Positions 15,567 to 25,192 of a stretch of DNA of 64,000 nt are shown one piece after another. Numbering within the stretch: position 1 is the first letter of the stretch; every line of letters begins with the position of its first letter. The translations under genes and the position numbers were made by a program. Below the pieces are notes generated by a model that was not told the DNA's origin, searched no databases, and saw only the letters and a program-made list of their open reading frames with translations. Source of the stretch: Cellulomonas sp. ES6 (GTDB lineage: Bacteria > Actinomycetota > Actinomycetes > Actinomycetales > Cellulomonadaceae); NCBI RefSeq assembly GCF_030053835.1, contig NZ_CP125655.1, positions 3,348,001-3,412,000 of the forward strand. Reading direction: 5' to 3'.

Positions 15567-16762
15567 GCGCCGACCGGCTCGACGAGCAGCACCTGCTGCT
15601 GCCCGGCGACCCGGGTCAGCACGATCGTCGCGGGGACGGAGCCCCGCAGGTCGAGCTGGCGCCGGAGCTGCTCGGGCACGACCGCGGTGCCGCGCTTCTT
15701 GATCGTCAGCGCGCCGACGTCCCGCTCGCGCAGGTACGCCCGCAGCCGCTTGAGGCCGAACGGCAGGTCGTCCAGCACGCGGTAGGCCGTCGCGAACGGC
15801 GTGGCGTGCAGCGCGTCCGAGGTCACGTAGGCGATGGTGCGGTCCAGCAGCCGGCCCTGCACGCCGGCGACGACCTCCGCCACCAGCCCGGCGCGGATCA
15901 CCGCGCCGTCGGGCTCGTACAGGTACGCGCCGACCGGGCCGACGGGAGGGTGCGGGTCGGCGGTCGCGTCGCCGCCGCGCAGCAGCACGGACCCGCCGGA
16001 GCCCCCGAGCAGGAGCGCGGACCGTCCCGGTCCCTCCGGGGCGAGCGGGCCGAACCACAGCCCGAGCTCGACGACGTCGCCGTCCACGGACACCCACTGC
16101 GCCTCGGCGTCGTCCGGCAGCGCGCTGTGCGGGACGCCGGGCCCGAGCTTGAGGCCGAGCGCGGGCACGCGCGCCCGCAGGGCCAGCACGGCGTCCAGCG
16201 GCGGGGCGTACGCCGCGGGGTCGAACACCCGGCTGCCGCCCGCCGTGCGCCGCGCGGGGTCGGCGTACACACCGTCGACGCCCTCGGCCTCCAGGTCGAC
16301 GCCCAGCCCGTCGCCGTGGCGCACCTCGGCCTCCGGGAAGTGGCGCAGGTTGACCGTCGCGAGCGCGGCGGTCGTCTCGTCCGCGTCCACGGCCAGCACC
16401 CGCAGGCCGACGCCGGCGAACGCCATCGCGTCCGCACCGATCCCGGACGTGAGGTCCGCCACGCGCTGCACGCCCGCGGCCTGGTACCGGCGGGCGTGCT
16501 GCGCCGCGACGACCAGGCGGGTGGCCTGCTCCAGCCCGGCGGGCGTGAACAGCATGCCGTCGGCGAACTCGCCGAGCTTCGCGTGCGCCCGCGCGCGCAG
16601 CCGGGACTGCGTGAGCGCGGCCGCGACGAGGTCCGCGGGGAACCCGTCGCGCCGCAGCCGCTCCGACAGCGCCATCGCGTGCTGCTCGTCGTAGGGGGGC
16701 AGCGCCGACAGCAGGGCCCAGCCCTCGGGGCTGAGCAGCTTGGCGAGGCCGGACGCGTCCAT
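15563..16762 (-). CDS. Class I SAM-dependent methyltransferase with THUMP-like domain
   Basis: A 399-residue protein. The N-terminal 90 residues are helical. The Rossmann part has VADLTSGIGADAMAFAG (SAM loop), VLAVDADETTAALA and GVYADPARRTAGG. The C-terminal 75 residues (GLKRLRAYLRERDVGALTIK and the strand-rich end VLTRVAGQQQVLLVEP) match the THUMP-like module of this actinobacterial family. Substrate unknown; the domain suggests RNA. The ATG at 16762 is chosen over an ATG nine codons upstream because the protein then starts MDASGLAKLLSPEGW. It overlaps ybdK by four bases. Confidence 0.85.
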   Translation of the reverse strand: MDASGLAKLLSPEGWALLSALPPYDEQHAMALSERLRRDGFPADLVAAALTQSRLRARAHAKLGEFADGMLFTPAGLEQATRLVVAAQHARRYQAAGVQRVADLTSGIGADAMAFAGVGLRVLAVDADETTAALATVNLRHFPEAEVRHGDGLGVDLEAEGVDGVYADPARRTAGGSRVFDPAAYAPPLDAVLALRARVPALGLKLGPGVPHSALPDDAEAQWVSVDGDVVELGLWFGPLAPEGPGRSALLLGGSGGSVLLRGGDATADPHPPVGPVGAYLYEPDGAVIRAGLVAEVVAGVQGRLLDRTIAYVTSDALHATPFATAYRVLDDLPFGLKRLRAYLRERDVGALTIKKRGTAVVPEQLRRQLDLRGSVPATIVLTRVAGQQQVLLVEPVGA

Positions 16763-16814
16763 GCCGCGATCCTCGCACGACGCGCCCACGCGGACGCGGC
16801 GCCCGGGGTCGTCG

Positions 16815-16841
16815 TTGGCACTCGCCTTGACCGAGTGCTAA
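16815..16841. promoter_or_regulatory. CIRCE element 1 (HrcA operator)
   Basis: TTGGCACTC (16815-16823), a 9-base spacer, and GAGTGCTAA (16833-16841). It differs from the CIRCE consensus TTAGCACTC-N9-GAGTGCTAA at one base. HrcA bound here would repress groES until heat shock. Confidence 0.93.
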
Positions 16842-16860
16842 CGGGTTCCTAGAGTGCTGA

Positions 16861-16887
16861 TCGGCACTCTCGTACCGGGAGTGCCAA
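16861..16887. promoter_or_regulatory. CIRCE element 2 (HrcA operator)
   Basis: TCGGCACTC (16861-16869), a 9-base spacer, and GAGTGCCAA (16879-16887). The core GGCACTC/GAGTGCC is perfectly palindromic and the N9 spacing is exact. Centre-to-centre distance from element 1 is 46 bp. Two CIRCE copies before groES are also known in other actinobacteria. Confidence 0.88.
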
Positions 16888-16987
16888 CCGCCCCGCACGG
16901 CCGCCGGCACCCGCGACGACGGCCGGCCGTGAGCACGGTGCGGCAACGGACATCAGGCAGCACTCACACGCGAAGGGGAGGTCCGCT

Positions 16988-17284
16988 GTGTCGGTCTCCA
17001 TCAAGCCGCTCGAGGACCGCATCGTCGTCAAGACGCTCGAGGCGGAGCAGACGACCGCCTCCGGTCTGGTCATCCCGGACAGCGCCAAGGAGAAGCCCCA
17101 GGAGGGCGAGGTCCTGGCGGTCGGCCCGGGCCGTGTCGACGACAACGGCAACCGCGTCCCGCTCGACGTGGCCGTCGGCGACAAGGTCATCTACAGCAAG
17201 TACGGCGGCACCGAGGTGAAGTACGACGGCGAGGAGTACCTGATCCTCTCCGCCCGCGACATCCTCGCGATCGTCACGAAGTGA
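16988..17284 (+). CDS. groES: Co-chaperonin GroES (10 kDa chaperonin)
   Basis: Heptameric lid of the GroEL folding chamber. The 98 residues begin [14 protein letters not shown], carry the mobile loop [20 protein letters not shown], and end [20 protein letters not shown]. The GTG is preceded by GAAGGGGAGGT. Two CIRCE sites about 100-170 bases upstream show HrcA control. No groEL follows; a strong hairpin and a convergent whiB gene come next, so GroEL must be encoded elsewhere. Mycobacteria have groEL1 directly after groES at this position. Confidence 0.98.
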   Translation: MSVSIKPLEDRIVVKTLEAEQTTASGLVIPDSAKEKPQEGEVLAVGPGRVDDNGNRVPLDVAVGDKVIYSKYGGTEVKYDGEEYLILSARDILAIVTK

Positions 17285-17320
17285 CACCGCGCCGGCCCTG
17301 AGCGGCCGGCCGGCGTCCGG

Positions 17321-17349
17321 GGCCCCTCTCCGCGCTGCGGAGGGGGGCC
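17321..17349 (+). terminator. groES terminator hairpin
   Basis: A 13-bp GC stem with one T-G wobble, 17321-17333 against 17337-17349, with a 3-base loop, 37 bases after the groES stop. No T-run follows. Confidence 0.65.
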
Positions 17350-17423
17350 TCGGCGCGTCCGGGGGTCGTCGCCGGGTAGGCCCCGCGTCCGGGGCCCCGT
17401 CGTGCCCGGACCGCGCCGCACGC

Positions 17424-17464
17424 ACGACGAGGCCCCCTCCGCACGCGGATGGGGGCCTCGTCGT
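17424..17464. terminator. Bidirectional terminator between groES and whiB
   Basis: Fourteen bases at 17424-17437 (ACGACGAGGCCCCC) pair perfectly with 17451-17464, and the inner TCCGC/GCGGA extends the stem. It lies between two convergent genes and could end transcripts from both sides. Confidence 0.75.
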
Positions 17465-17524
17465 CGTGATCGGCGACCGGGCGGTATCGCACCGCGGCGG
17501 TCGCCACGTCAGGGGGAGCCGGGG

Positions 17525-17821
17525 TCAGACCACCTGGCTCTGGGTGCGGCCGGCGGCGAGGACGGCGGCGCGCTCGTCCTCGGACAGCCCGCCCCACACG
17601 CCGTACGGCTCGCGGACCGCGAGCGACTGCTCGCGGCACTCGTTGATGACCGGGCAGGTCGCGCAGATGGCCTTGGCCGCCTCGGCGCGGCGGCGGCGCG
17701 CGGCCCCGCGCTCGCCCTCGGGGTGGAAGAACAGGTCCTGGTCGGCGTCCCGGCAGGCGCCCTCGTACTGCCACTCCCAGAGCTCCATCACGGGGCCCGG
17801 GAGGCGAGAGATCTCGGCCAT
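17525..17821 (-). CDS. WhiB-family iron-sulfur regulator, WhiB3/WhiD type
   Basis: A 98-residue Wbl transcription factor that holds a [4Fe-4S] cluster and works with the principal sigma factor. Four Cys (23, 53, 56, 62) form the C-X29-C-X2-C-X5-C ligand set, and EPYGVWGGLSEDER carries the G[VI]WGG turn. FFHPEGERG and the PGPVMELWEWQ start match WhiB3 of mycobacteria and WhiD of Streptomyces. Gene order (groES side, whiB, bldM-like, guaB) supports orthology with whiD. The ATG at 17821 has GGAGG five bases upstream; the ATG at 17833 has it one base away and is less likely. A -35/-10 pair lies at 17936-17964. Confidence 0.93.
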   Translation of the reverse strand: MAEISRLPGPVMELWEWQYEGACRDADQDLFFHPEGERGAARRRRAEAAKAICATCPVINECREQSLAVREPYGVWGGLSEDERAAVLAAGRTQSQVV

Positions 17822-18147
17822 GTGCTCCTCCATACCTCCGGCGGCGCGAGCCACCGGGCTGATCGTGCGAGTGAGGCGGTCCGTCCGCCTCTGGGACCTC
17901 CGTCCCTGGTGCGGCGTCGAACTGCACTGCTGGAGACAGTACAACCGCGCCAGGAGTTGTTCAAGACCGTGTCGCGATCTGGCGTGAAGCGATTCGTGAC
18001 GGGCCTCACCTGCGTTGACGCGTTCTCGACGCGAACCGTCCGGCGCCGGGTCGGTCGCCGATCGCGCCGTCGCCGGTGGAAACCGCGCCACATCCCCGGC
18101 AGAATCGGCGGGGCGCGAGGACGACGGGCGCGGACGAGACGGGCGAG
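17822..18147. other. Divergent intergenic region between whiB and the MerR gene
   Basis: The 326 bases hold the whiB ribosome site and promoter on the minus strand. Towards the MerR gene there are GTTGACGCG and GTTCTCGACGCG-like sequences that could include a promoter, but I see no clear -10. An in-frame GTG at 18076 offers an alternative MerR start. No other gene is supported. Confidence 0.5.
17936..17964 (-). promoter_or_regulatory. Putative whiB promoter
   Basis: On the minus strand, TTGAAC (17959-17964) and TACTGT (17936-17941) with an ideal 17-base spacer. It lies about 115 bases before the whiB start, giving a leader of roughly 100 bases. It is in an AT-richer pocket of a very GC-rich region. 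Confidence 0.5.
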
Positions 18148-19329
18148 ATGCAGATCGACGACGACGGCGGCACGGCGGGGCGGGCACCTTCGGTGGACCC
18201 GCACGCCACCGACGCGACCGAGCGGGCCGACCCCGCCGGACCCGTCGACCCCGCCGACCCGGGTGAGACCGCCGACCCGGGTGAGACCGCCGACCCGGAC
18301 GAGACCACCGGCCCGGACGAGACCACCGGCTCGGACGGGTCGCCGGCCCCGGACGCCGGCGACGCCGCGCCGACGCTGACCGTGGCCGCCGTCGCGGGGC
18401 GGCTCGGGGTGGCGCCCGCGACGCTGCGCACGTGGGACCGCCGCTACGGCCTGGGCCCGTCCGAGCACACCGCCGGCGCGCACCGCCGCTACAGCGCGGC
18501 CGACCTGGCACGGCTGATGAGGATGCGGGCCCTGACGCTGGACGGGGTGCCGCCGTCGGACGCCGCGCGCCTCGCCCGGGAGGGCGCCCCGCAGGAGCCG
18601 GTGGTGCGGCACCTGTCCGCCGTGCCCGACCTCGTCGGCGGTGCGGAGGGTCCGGGCGCCGCCCGAGGTGCCGGCGTGACGTCGCTCGGTGCCCTGCGGC
18701 CGCCGCCCCGCGCCGACCGGCCCGCCACCCCCACCGCCGTGATCGACGCGGCGCTGCGCGCGGACGCCGGCGAGGTCGCCCGCCTGCTCGCCCTGCCCGC
18801 CGGCGCCGACCTGACGCGGTGGTGGTCGGACCTGGTCGCACCCGCCCGGGCTGGGATCGCCTCCCGCACGGTGCTGGCGCGCCCCGGCGACGAGCCCGAC
18901 GCGCTCGTGGTGGCCGCGGCCCTCACGGTGCTGCGGGACCGCTCGGGCCGGGTGCCGGCGCACCCGTCGCGCCGGCGCATCGCGCTGCTGATGGCCGCGC
19001 CCGGGGAGCCGCGGCCGCTGTCGCTGCACGTGCTGGCCGGCGCGCTGGCGGACGCGGGCGTGGACGCGCGCGTCGTCGCGGGCCCCACCGGTCGGCACCG
19101 GTTGCTGGAGATCACCGCGATGACGTCGCCGTCGGCGGTCGTGCTCACGAGCGAGCAGCCCGCGCCGGACCTCGCCACGCTGGCGGCGCTCGTCGAGCAG
19201 CACCCGGAGCTGCCGGTCTTCGCGATGGTGCCCGACGAGGCGTCCCCGGCCGTGCCGCGCGGGCCGGAGGTCTACCGGGTCCGCACGGTCCCGGGGCTCG
19301 TGCACGAGGTGCTCGCGGTCTGCCGGTGA
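18148..19329 (+). CDS. MerR-family regulator with a C-terminal B12-domain-like region
   Basis: A 393-residue regulator. Residues 1-75 are an acidic, disordered tail with DPGETADPGET-type repeats. The MerR winged helix follows (LTVAAVAGRLGVAPATLRTW, RRYGLGPSEHTAGAHRRYS, then LMRMRALTLDGVPP). The C-terminal half has the order of LitR/CarH-type proteins: a helical part and a Rossmann-like part beginning RRIALLMAAPGEPRPLSLHV. The cobalamin-binding DxHxxG motif is not present, so binding of B12 is doubtful. The ATG is chosen for its position after a GACGGGCGAG stretch; a GTG at 18076 would add 24 residues. Targets unknown. Confidence 0.8.
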   Translation: MQIDDDGGTAGRAPSVDPHATDATERADPAGPVDPADPGETADPGETADPDETTGPDETTGSDGSPAPDAGDAAPTLTVAAVAGRLGVAPATLRTWDRRYGLGPSEHTAGAHRRYSAADLARLMRMRALTLDGVPPSDAARLAREGAPQEPVVRHLSAVPDLVGGAEGPGAARGAGVTSLGALRPPPRADRPATPTAVIDAALRADAGEVARLLALPAGADLTRWWSDLVAPARAGIASRTVLARPGDEPDALVVAAALTVLRDRSGRVPAHPSRRRIALLMAAPGEPRPLSLHVLAGALADAGVDARVVAGPTGRHRLLEITAMTSPSAVVLTSEQPAPDLATLAALVEQHPELPVFAMVPDEASPAVPRGPEVYRVRTVPGLVHEVLAVCR

Positions 19330-21705
<2,376 letters not shown>

Positions 21706-21724
21706 CCCGCACGTCGCGCCTCCC

Positions 21725-21800
21725 GCCGCGAGGTCGTCACCAGCGGCCGAGGTCGTCATGCCGGGCTGACGACCTCGGCCGGGACTGACGACCTCGCGGC
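21725..21800. terminator. Nested double palindrome between guaB and the HTH-MurA gene
   Basis: The outer arms (21725-21739 and 21786-21800) pair over 15 perfect bases and the inner arms (21745-21758 and 21767-21780) over 14 perfect bases. All four arms contain TGACGACCTCG or its complement, so the element is four copies of one word in alternating orientation. It sits between convergent genes and probably ends both transcripts, but the doubled structure is unusual for a simple terminator. Confidence 0.75.
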
Positions 21801-21864
21801 CGTGCTCGGGCGGACGCGCGGACGGGGCCGGGTGCGCGTGCACCCGGCCCCGTCGCGTCGGCGG

Positions 21865-23463
21865 TCAGTCGCGGAAGGTCTCGATCTGCGCGCCCAGCTC
21901 GACCAGCCGCTCCTGCAGCTGCTCGTACCCGCGGGCGATGATGTCGACGTTGCGCAGCACGCTCGTGCCCTTGGCGGCGAGCATCGCCAGCAGGATCACC
22001 ACGGCGGGCCGCAGCGCGGGCGGGCACGACACCTCCGCGCCGGACCAGTGCGTCGGGCCGGACACCTGCAGCCGGTGCGCGTCGAGCAGGCGCACGTCGG
22101 CGCCGAGCCGGGTGAGGTCCGTCAGGTGGATCGCCCGGCCCTCGTAGACCCAGTCGTGCACCAGCGTCGAGCCCGTCGCGCACGCGGCGATGACCGCGAA
22201 GAACGGCAGGTTGTCGATGTTGAGGCCGGGGAACGGCATCGGGTGGATCTTGTCCAGCGGCGCGCGCAGGTCGCTCGGGTGCACCGTGATGTCCACGAGC
22301 CGGGTGCGGCCGTTGTGGGCGGTGTACTCCGGCGACAGCGTGTACCGCAGGCCCATCTCGGAGAGCGTCGCGAGCTCGATCTCCATGAACTCGATCGGCA
22401 CGCGGCCGACGGTGATCTCCGAGCCGGTGACGATGCCGGCGGTGAGCAGGCTCATCGCCTCGACCGGGTCCTCGGACACCGCGTACTCCACGTCGGCGTC
22501 GATCTCCGCCTTGCCGTGCACGGTGAGCGTGGTGGTCCCGATGCCGTCGACCCGCACGCCCAGCAGCTCCAGGAAGAAGCACAGGTCCTGGACCATGTAG
22601 TTGGGGCTGGCGTTGCGGATGGTCGTGACGCCGGGGCGCCGGGCGGCGGCCATGAGGGCGTTCTCGGTGACGGTGTCGCCGCGCTCGGTCAGCACGATCG
22701 ACAGGTTCTCCGTGCCCGGGTCGGTGACGCGGGCCAGGTAGCGGCCGCCGCTGGCGGTGACGGACAGGCCGAACGGGCGCAGGGCGATCATGTGCGGCTC
22801 GACGGTGCGGGAGCCGAGGTCGCACCCGCCGGCGTACGGCAGCCGGAACTCGTCGTGCTGCCCGAGCAGCGGGCCGAAGAACATGATGATCGAGCGGGTG
22901 CGGCGGGCGGCGTCGACGTCGATGGCCTCGAGGTCGAGGTCCTTCGGCACGACGATCTCGAGGTCGTGGCCGTCGTTCGACCACGTGGCGCGGACGCCGA
23001 CGGACCGCAGCACGTCGACGATGCGGTCCACCTCGACGATCCGGGCGACGTTGCGCAGGCGCGTGGTGCCGCGGTTGAGCAGCGAGGCGCACAGCAGCGC
23101 GACGGCGCCGTTCTTGGAGGTGTTGACGTCGAGCCGTCCCTCGAGGCGGACGCCGCCCTGCACGCGCAGGTGGGTGTGCTGGGGGCCGCCGAGGGTCACG
23201 ATGGGGGCGTCGAGCGCCGCGCCGATGCGCGTGAGCATGTCGAGGCTGAGGTTCTGGGAGCCCTGCTCGATGCGGTGGACGGCGGACTGGCTGGTGCCGA
23301 GGAGCTCGGCGAGCTGGGTCTGCGTGAGGCCGCGGTGGCGGCGGGCGGACCGGACGAGCGAGCCCACGTGGGCGAGCTGCTCGGGGAGCGTGGGAGTCAC
23401 GGGGGAGTTGGGCGCGGGGACGGCGGGGATCGTGCCGGTCGCGGTCTCGGAAGTCGTGGTCAC
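21865..23463 (-). CDS. HTH-MurA fusion: XRE-type regulator domain joined to a UDP-GlcNAc 1-carboxyvinyltransferase-like domain
   Basis: A 532-residue fusion. Residues about 35-85 are an XRE-type HTH (RHRGLTQTQLAELLGTSQSA, VHRIEQG). Residues about 97-532 are MurA/EPSP-synthase-like: LDVNTSKNGAVALL with Lys117-Asn118, PYAGGCDLGSRTVEPH with the catalytic-type Cys214, and GYEQLQERLVELGAQIE at the end. By eye, the Asp of the FPTD motif of MurA (Asp305 in E. coli) is not kept; here it reads HPMPFPGLNIDN. It may therefore sense or process a wall precursor rather than replace MurA. The GTG at 23463 is preferred because TACGTT lies six bases upstream and an 18-bp palindrome overlaps a further ATG at 23481. 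Confidence 0.85.
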   Translation of the reverse strand: MTTTSETATGTIPAVPAPNSPVTPTLPEQLAHVGSLVRSARRHRGLTQTQLAELLGTSQSAVHRIEQGSQNLSLDMLTRIGAALDAPIVTLGGPQHTHLRVQGGVRLEGRLDVNTSKNGAVALLCASLLNRGTTRLRNVARIVEVDRIVDVLRSVGVRATWSNDGHDLEIVVPKDLDLEAIDVDAARRTRSIIMFFGPLLGQHDEFRLPYAGGCDLGSRTVEPHMIALRPFGLSVTASGGRYLARVTDPGTENLSIVLTERGDTVTENALMAAARRPGVTTIRNASPNYMVQDLCFFLELLGVRVDGIGTTTLTVHGKAEIDADVEYAVSEDPVEAMSLLTAGIVTGSEITVGRVPIEFMEIELATLSEMGLRYTLSPEYTAHNGRTRLVDITVHPSDLRAPLDKIHPMPFPGLNIDNLPFFAVIAACATGSTLVHDWVYEGRAIHLTDLTRLGADVRLLDAHRLQVSGPTHWSGAEVSCPPALRPAVVILLAMLAAKGTSVLRNVDIIARGYEQLQERLVELGAQIETFRD

Positions 23464-23469
23464 CGACCG

Positions 23470-23475
23470 AACGTA
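23470..23475 (-). promoter_or_regulatory. Putative -10 box of the HTH-MurA gene
   Basis: TACGTT on the minus strand, six bases before the GTG at 23463, in the leaderless layout. Its first two bases overlap the palindrome 23474-23491. Confidence 0.45.
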
Positions 23476-23491
23476 TCTCATGGATGAGATA
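23474..23491. promoter_or_regulatory. Operator-like palindrome TATCTC-N6-GAGATA before the HTH-MurA gene
   Basis: TATCTCAT-GG-ATGAGATA, an 18-bp perfect palindrome abutting the -10 box. The N-terminal HTH of the gene product makes autoregulation plausible. The same 6-base arms with the same spacing recur before sucC (60747-60764). Confidence 0.65.
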
Positions 23492-23575
23492 TCGGCGCGC
23501 CGCAGGATGGGGAGATCCTGTGTTCGACGCCGCCCTGCCACCGGCGGGACGTCACGGGTGAGGTGACGGCGCAGG

Positions 23576-24361
23576 TCAGGCGATCAGCGTGTCCTGCACC
23601 GGGCGGCCGGCGAACCGCAGGTCGCGGGCCGGGTCGTGCACGGGCGGGGCCAGGGGCCGGCGACCGCGGCTGGGCCAGGTGTGCTCCGCGCCCGGGCCGG
23701 GCAGGCCGCGCTCGTCGCGCCAGGCGTTGAAGGCCTCCGCCCACGCCCGGTGCGCGGTCACCTGGTAGTCGTGCAGGGACACGAGGTCGAGGTCCCCGAG
23801 GTGCGGGAACCGGCCGACGATCCGCTCCAGGACGTCGAGCGTGGCGACCACGTCCACGTCGGCGGTGTGCAGGCTGCCGGTGTCGACCACCTGGTAGACG
23901 CCGCACAGGTCGACCAGCTTGCGCTTGCCCCTGCGGTACCGGTCCTCCGCGCGGTCCAGCACCAGCGGGTCGATCACCGGCCGCAGCTCGCCGTCGAGGC
24001 GGTCCTCCACGGTGGGCAGGTGGTGGCGGCGCAGCTCGGCCTCCAGCAGGCACAGGTCGAACGACGCGTTGTAGGCGACCACGGGCACCCCGTCGCGGAC
24101 GGCACCCGCGATGGCGTCCGCGATCTCGTCCAGCGCCGGGCGTGGCGCCGAGCCGTGCGCACGGGCGTGCTCGGTGCTGATGCCGTGGATCGCGCTCGCG
24201 GCCTCGGGGATCGGCACGCCCGGGTCGATCAGCCACGTCCGGACGTGCGTGCCGGCCGCGTCCCGCCGTACCAGCGCCGCGGTGACGATGCGGTCGCGGT
24301 CCACGTCGACGCCGGTGGTCTCCGTGTCGAAGCCCAGCAGGGGCCCGTCCGTCCAGGTCAT
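23576..24361 (-). CDS. 3'-5' exonuclease, DnaQ/DEDDh type
   Basis: A 261-residue exonuclease of the DNA polymerase III epsilon-like group. The DEDDh residues are visible: LGFDTETTGVD (Asp, Glu), VVAYNASFDLCLLEAELRRH (Asp) and LHTADVDVVATLDVL (His and Asp). Length and the trailing WAEAFNAWRDERG segment suit the stand-alone actinobacterial exonucleases rather than a polymerase subunit. AGGAGG stands eight bases before the ATG, a canonical leader unlike many neighbours. Substrate (DNA or RNA) is not settled by sequence. Confidence 0.9.
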   Translation of the reverse strand: MTWTDGPLLGFDTETTGVDVDRDRIVTAALVRRDAAGTHVRTWLIDPGVPIPEAASAIHGISTEHARAHGSAPRPALDEIADAIAGAVRDGVPVVAYNASFDLCLLEAELRRHHLPTVEDRLDGELRPVIDPLVLDRAEDRYRRGKRKLVDLCGVYQVVDTGSLHTADVDVVATLDVLERIVGRFPHLGDLDLVSLHDYQVTAHRAWAEAFNAWRDERGLPGPGAEHTWPSRGRRPLAPPVHDPARDLRFAGRPVQDTLIA

Positions 24362-24569
24362 GCGTCGTCCTCCTTCCTGCCCCGTCAGCATCGCACCGGC
24401 CACCCACGCGGCCGGGGAACCGGCCCCGGCCTGTCGCGGCCTGGCACGTCCTGTCACCGCCCGGGCCGTGCCGGACGGCCCGCGCCCGGCGAGATGCGGC
24501 CCGGCCCCGCGGGGGTGAGGGTGGGAGGAGCCCGCGGACAGCGGGGAGCACCCACCGAGAGGAGACGTC

Positions 24570-25124
24570 ATGGCACGCCTGACCGGCCGGACCGTCGCGT
24601 TCCTGACCAGCAGCAAGGGCATCGAGGAGCCCGAGCTGACCGCGCCCTGGCAGGCCGTGGTCGACGAGGGCGGCACGCCCGTGCTGGTGTCCGCGGAGGC
24701 GGGCACGGTGAGCGCCGTCAACAACGACCTCGACCCGGGCGGCGAGTACCCGGTGGACCGCACGCTCGACCAGGTGTCGGCGGACGACGTCGACGCCCTC
24801 GTCATCCCGGGCGGCACCGTCAACGCCGACACCCTGCGCACGCAGGAGGGCGCGCAGGCGCTGGTGCGCGCGGTGGTCGGCGCGGGCAAGCCGGTCGCGG
24901 CGATCTGCCACGGCCCGTGGACGCTGATCGAGGCGGGCGTCGTGGACGGCGTCACGCTCACGTCGTACCCGAGCCTGGCGACCGACCTGCGCAACGCCGG
25001 CGCCGACTGGGTGGACCGCGAGGTCGTCGTGTCGCAGGCGGGCGGCAGCACCCTCATCACGTCCCGCAACCCCGACGACCTGCCCGCGTTCTGCGCGGCG
25101 GTCGTGGAGGCGGTCGCGGGCTGA
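24570..25124 (+). CDS. DJ-1/PfpI family class I glutamine amidotransferase-like protein
   Basis: A 184-residue flavodoxin-like protein. The nucleophile elbow AAICHGPWTLIEAG has Cys113-His114, and ALVIPGGTVNADTL gives the Glu/Asp side of the family site. Members act as proteases, glyoxalases or protein deglycases under stress; which applies here is not shown by sequence. GAGAGGAGACGTC precedes the ATG. It is transcribed away from the exonuclease gene; guaB3 follows in the same direction with its own -10-like box. Confidence 0.88.
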   Translation: MARLTGRTVAFLTSSKGIEEPELTAPWQAVVDEGGTPVLVSAEAGTVSAVNNDLDPGGEYPVDRTLDQVSADDVDALVIPGGTVNADTLRTQEGAQALVRAVVGAGKPVAAICHGPWTLIEAGVVDGVTLTSYPSLATDLRNAGADWVDREVVVSQAGGSTLITSRNPDDLPAFCAAVVEAVAG

Positions 25125-25180
25125 CCTCCGCCCCGCCGCTCCGGCGTGGGCGTGCCCGGCACCGGGGGCGCCCACGCCGG

Positions 25181-25186
25181 TAACCT
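25181..25186 (+). promoter_or_regulatory. Putative -10 box of guaB3
   Basis: TAACCT, six bases before the guaB3 GTG, no Shine-Dalgarno sequence. Confidence 0.5.
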
Positions 25187-25192
25187 GGGCCG

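Noticed and set aside
18148-19329. Functional B12-dependent photoreceptor
   Set aside because: The DxHxxG cobalamin motif is not seen, so I only call a B12-domain-like region.
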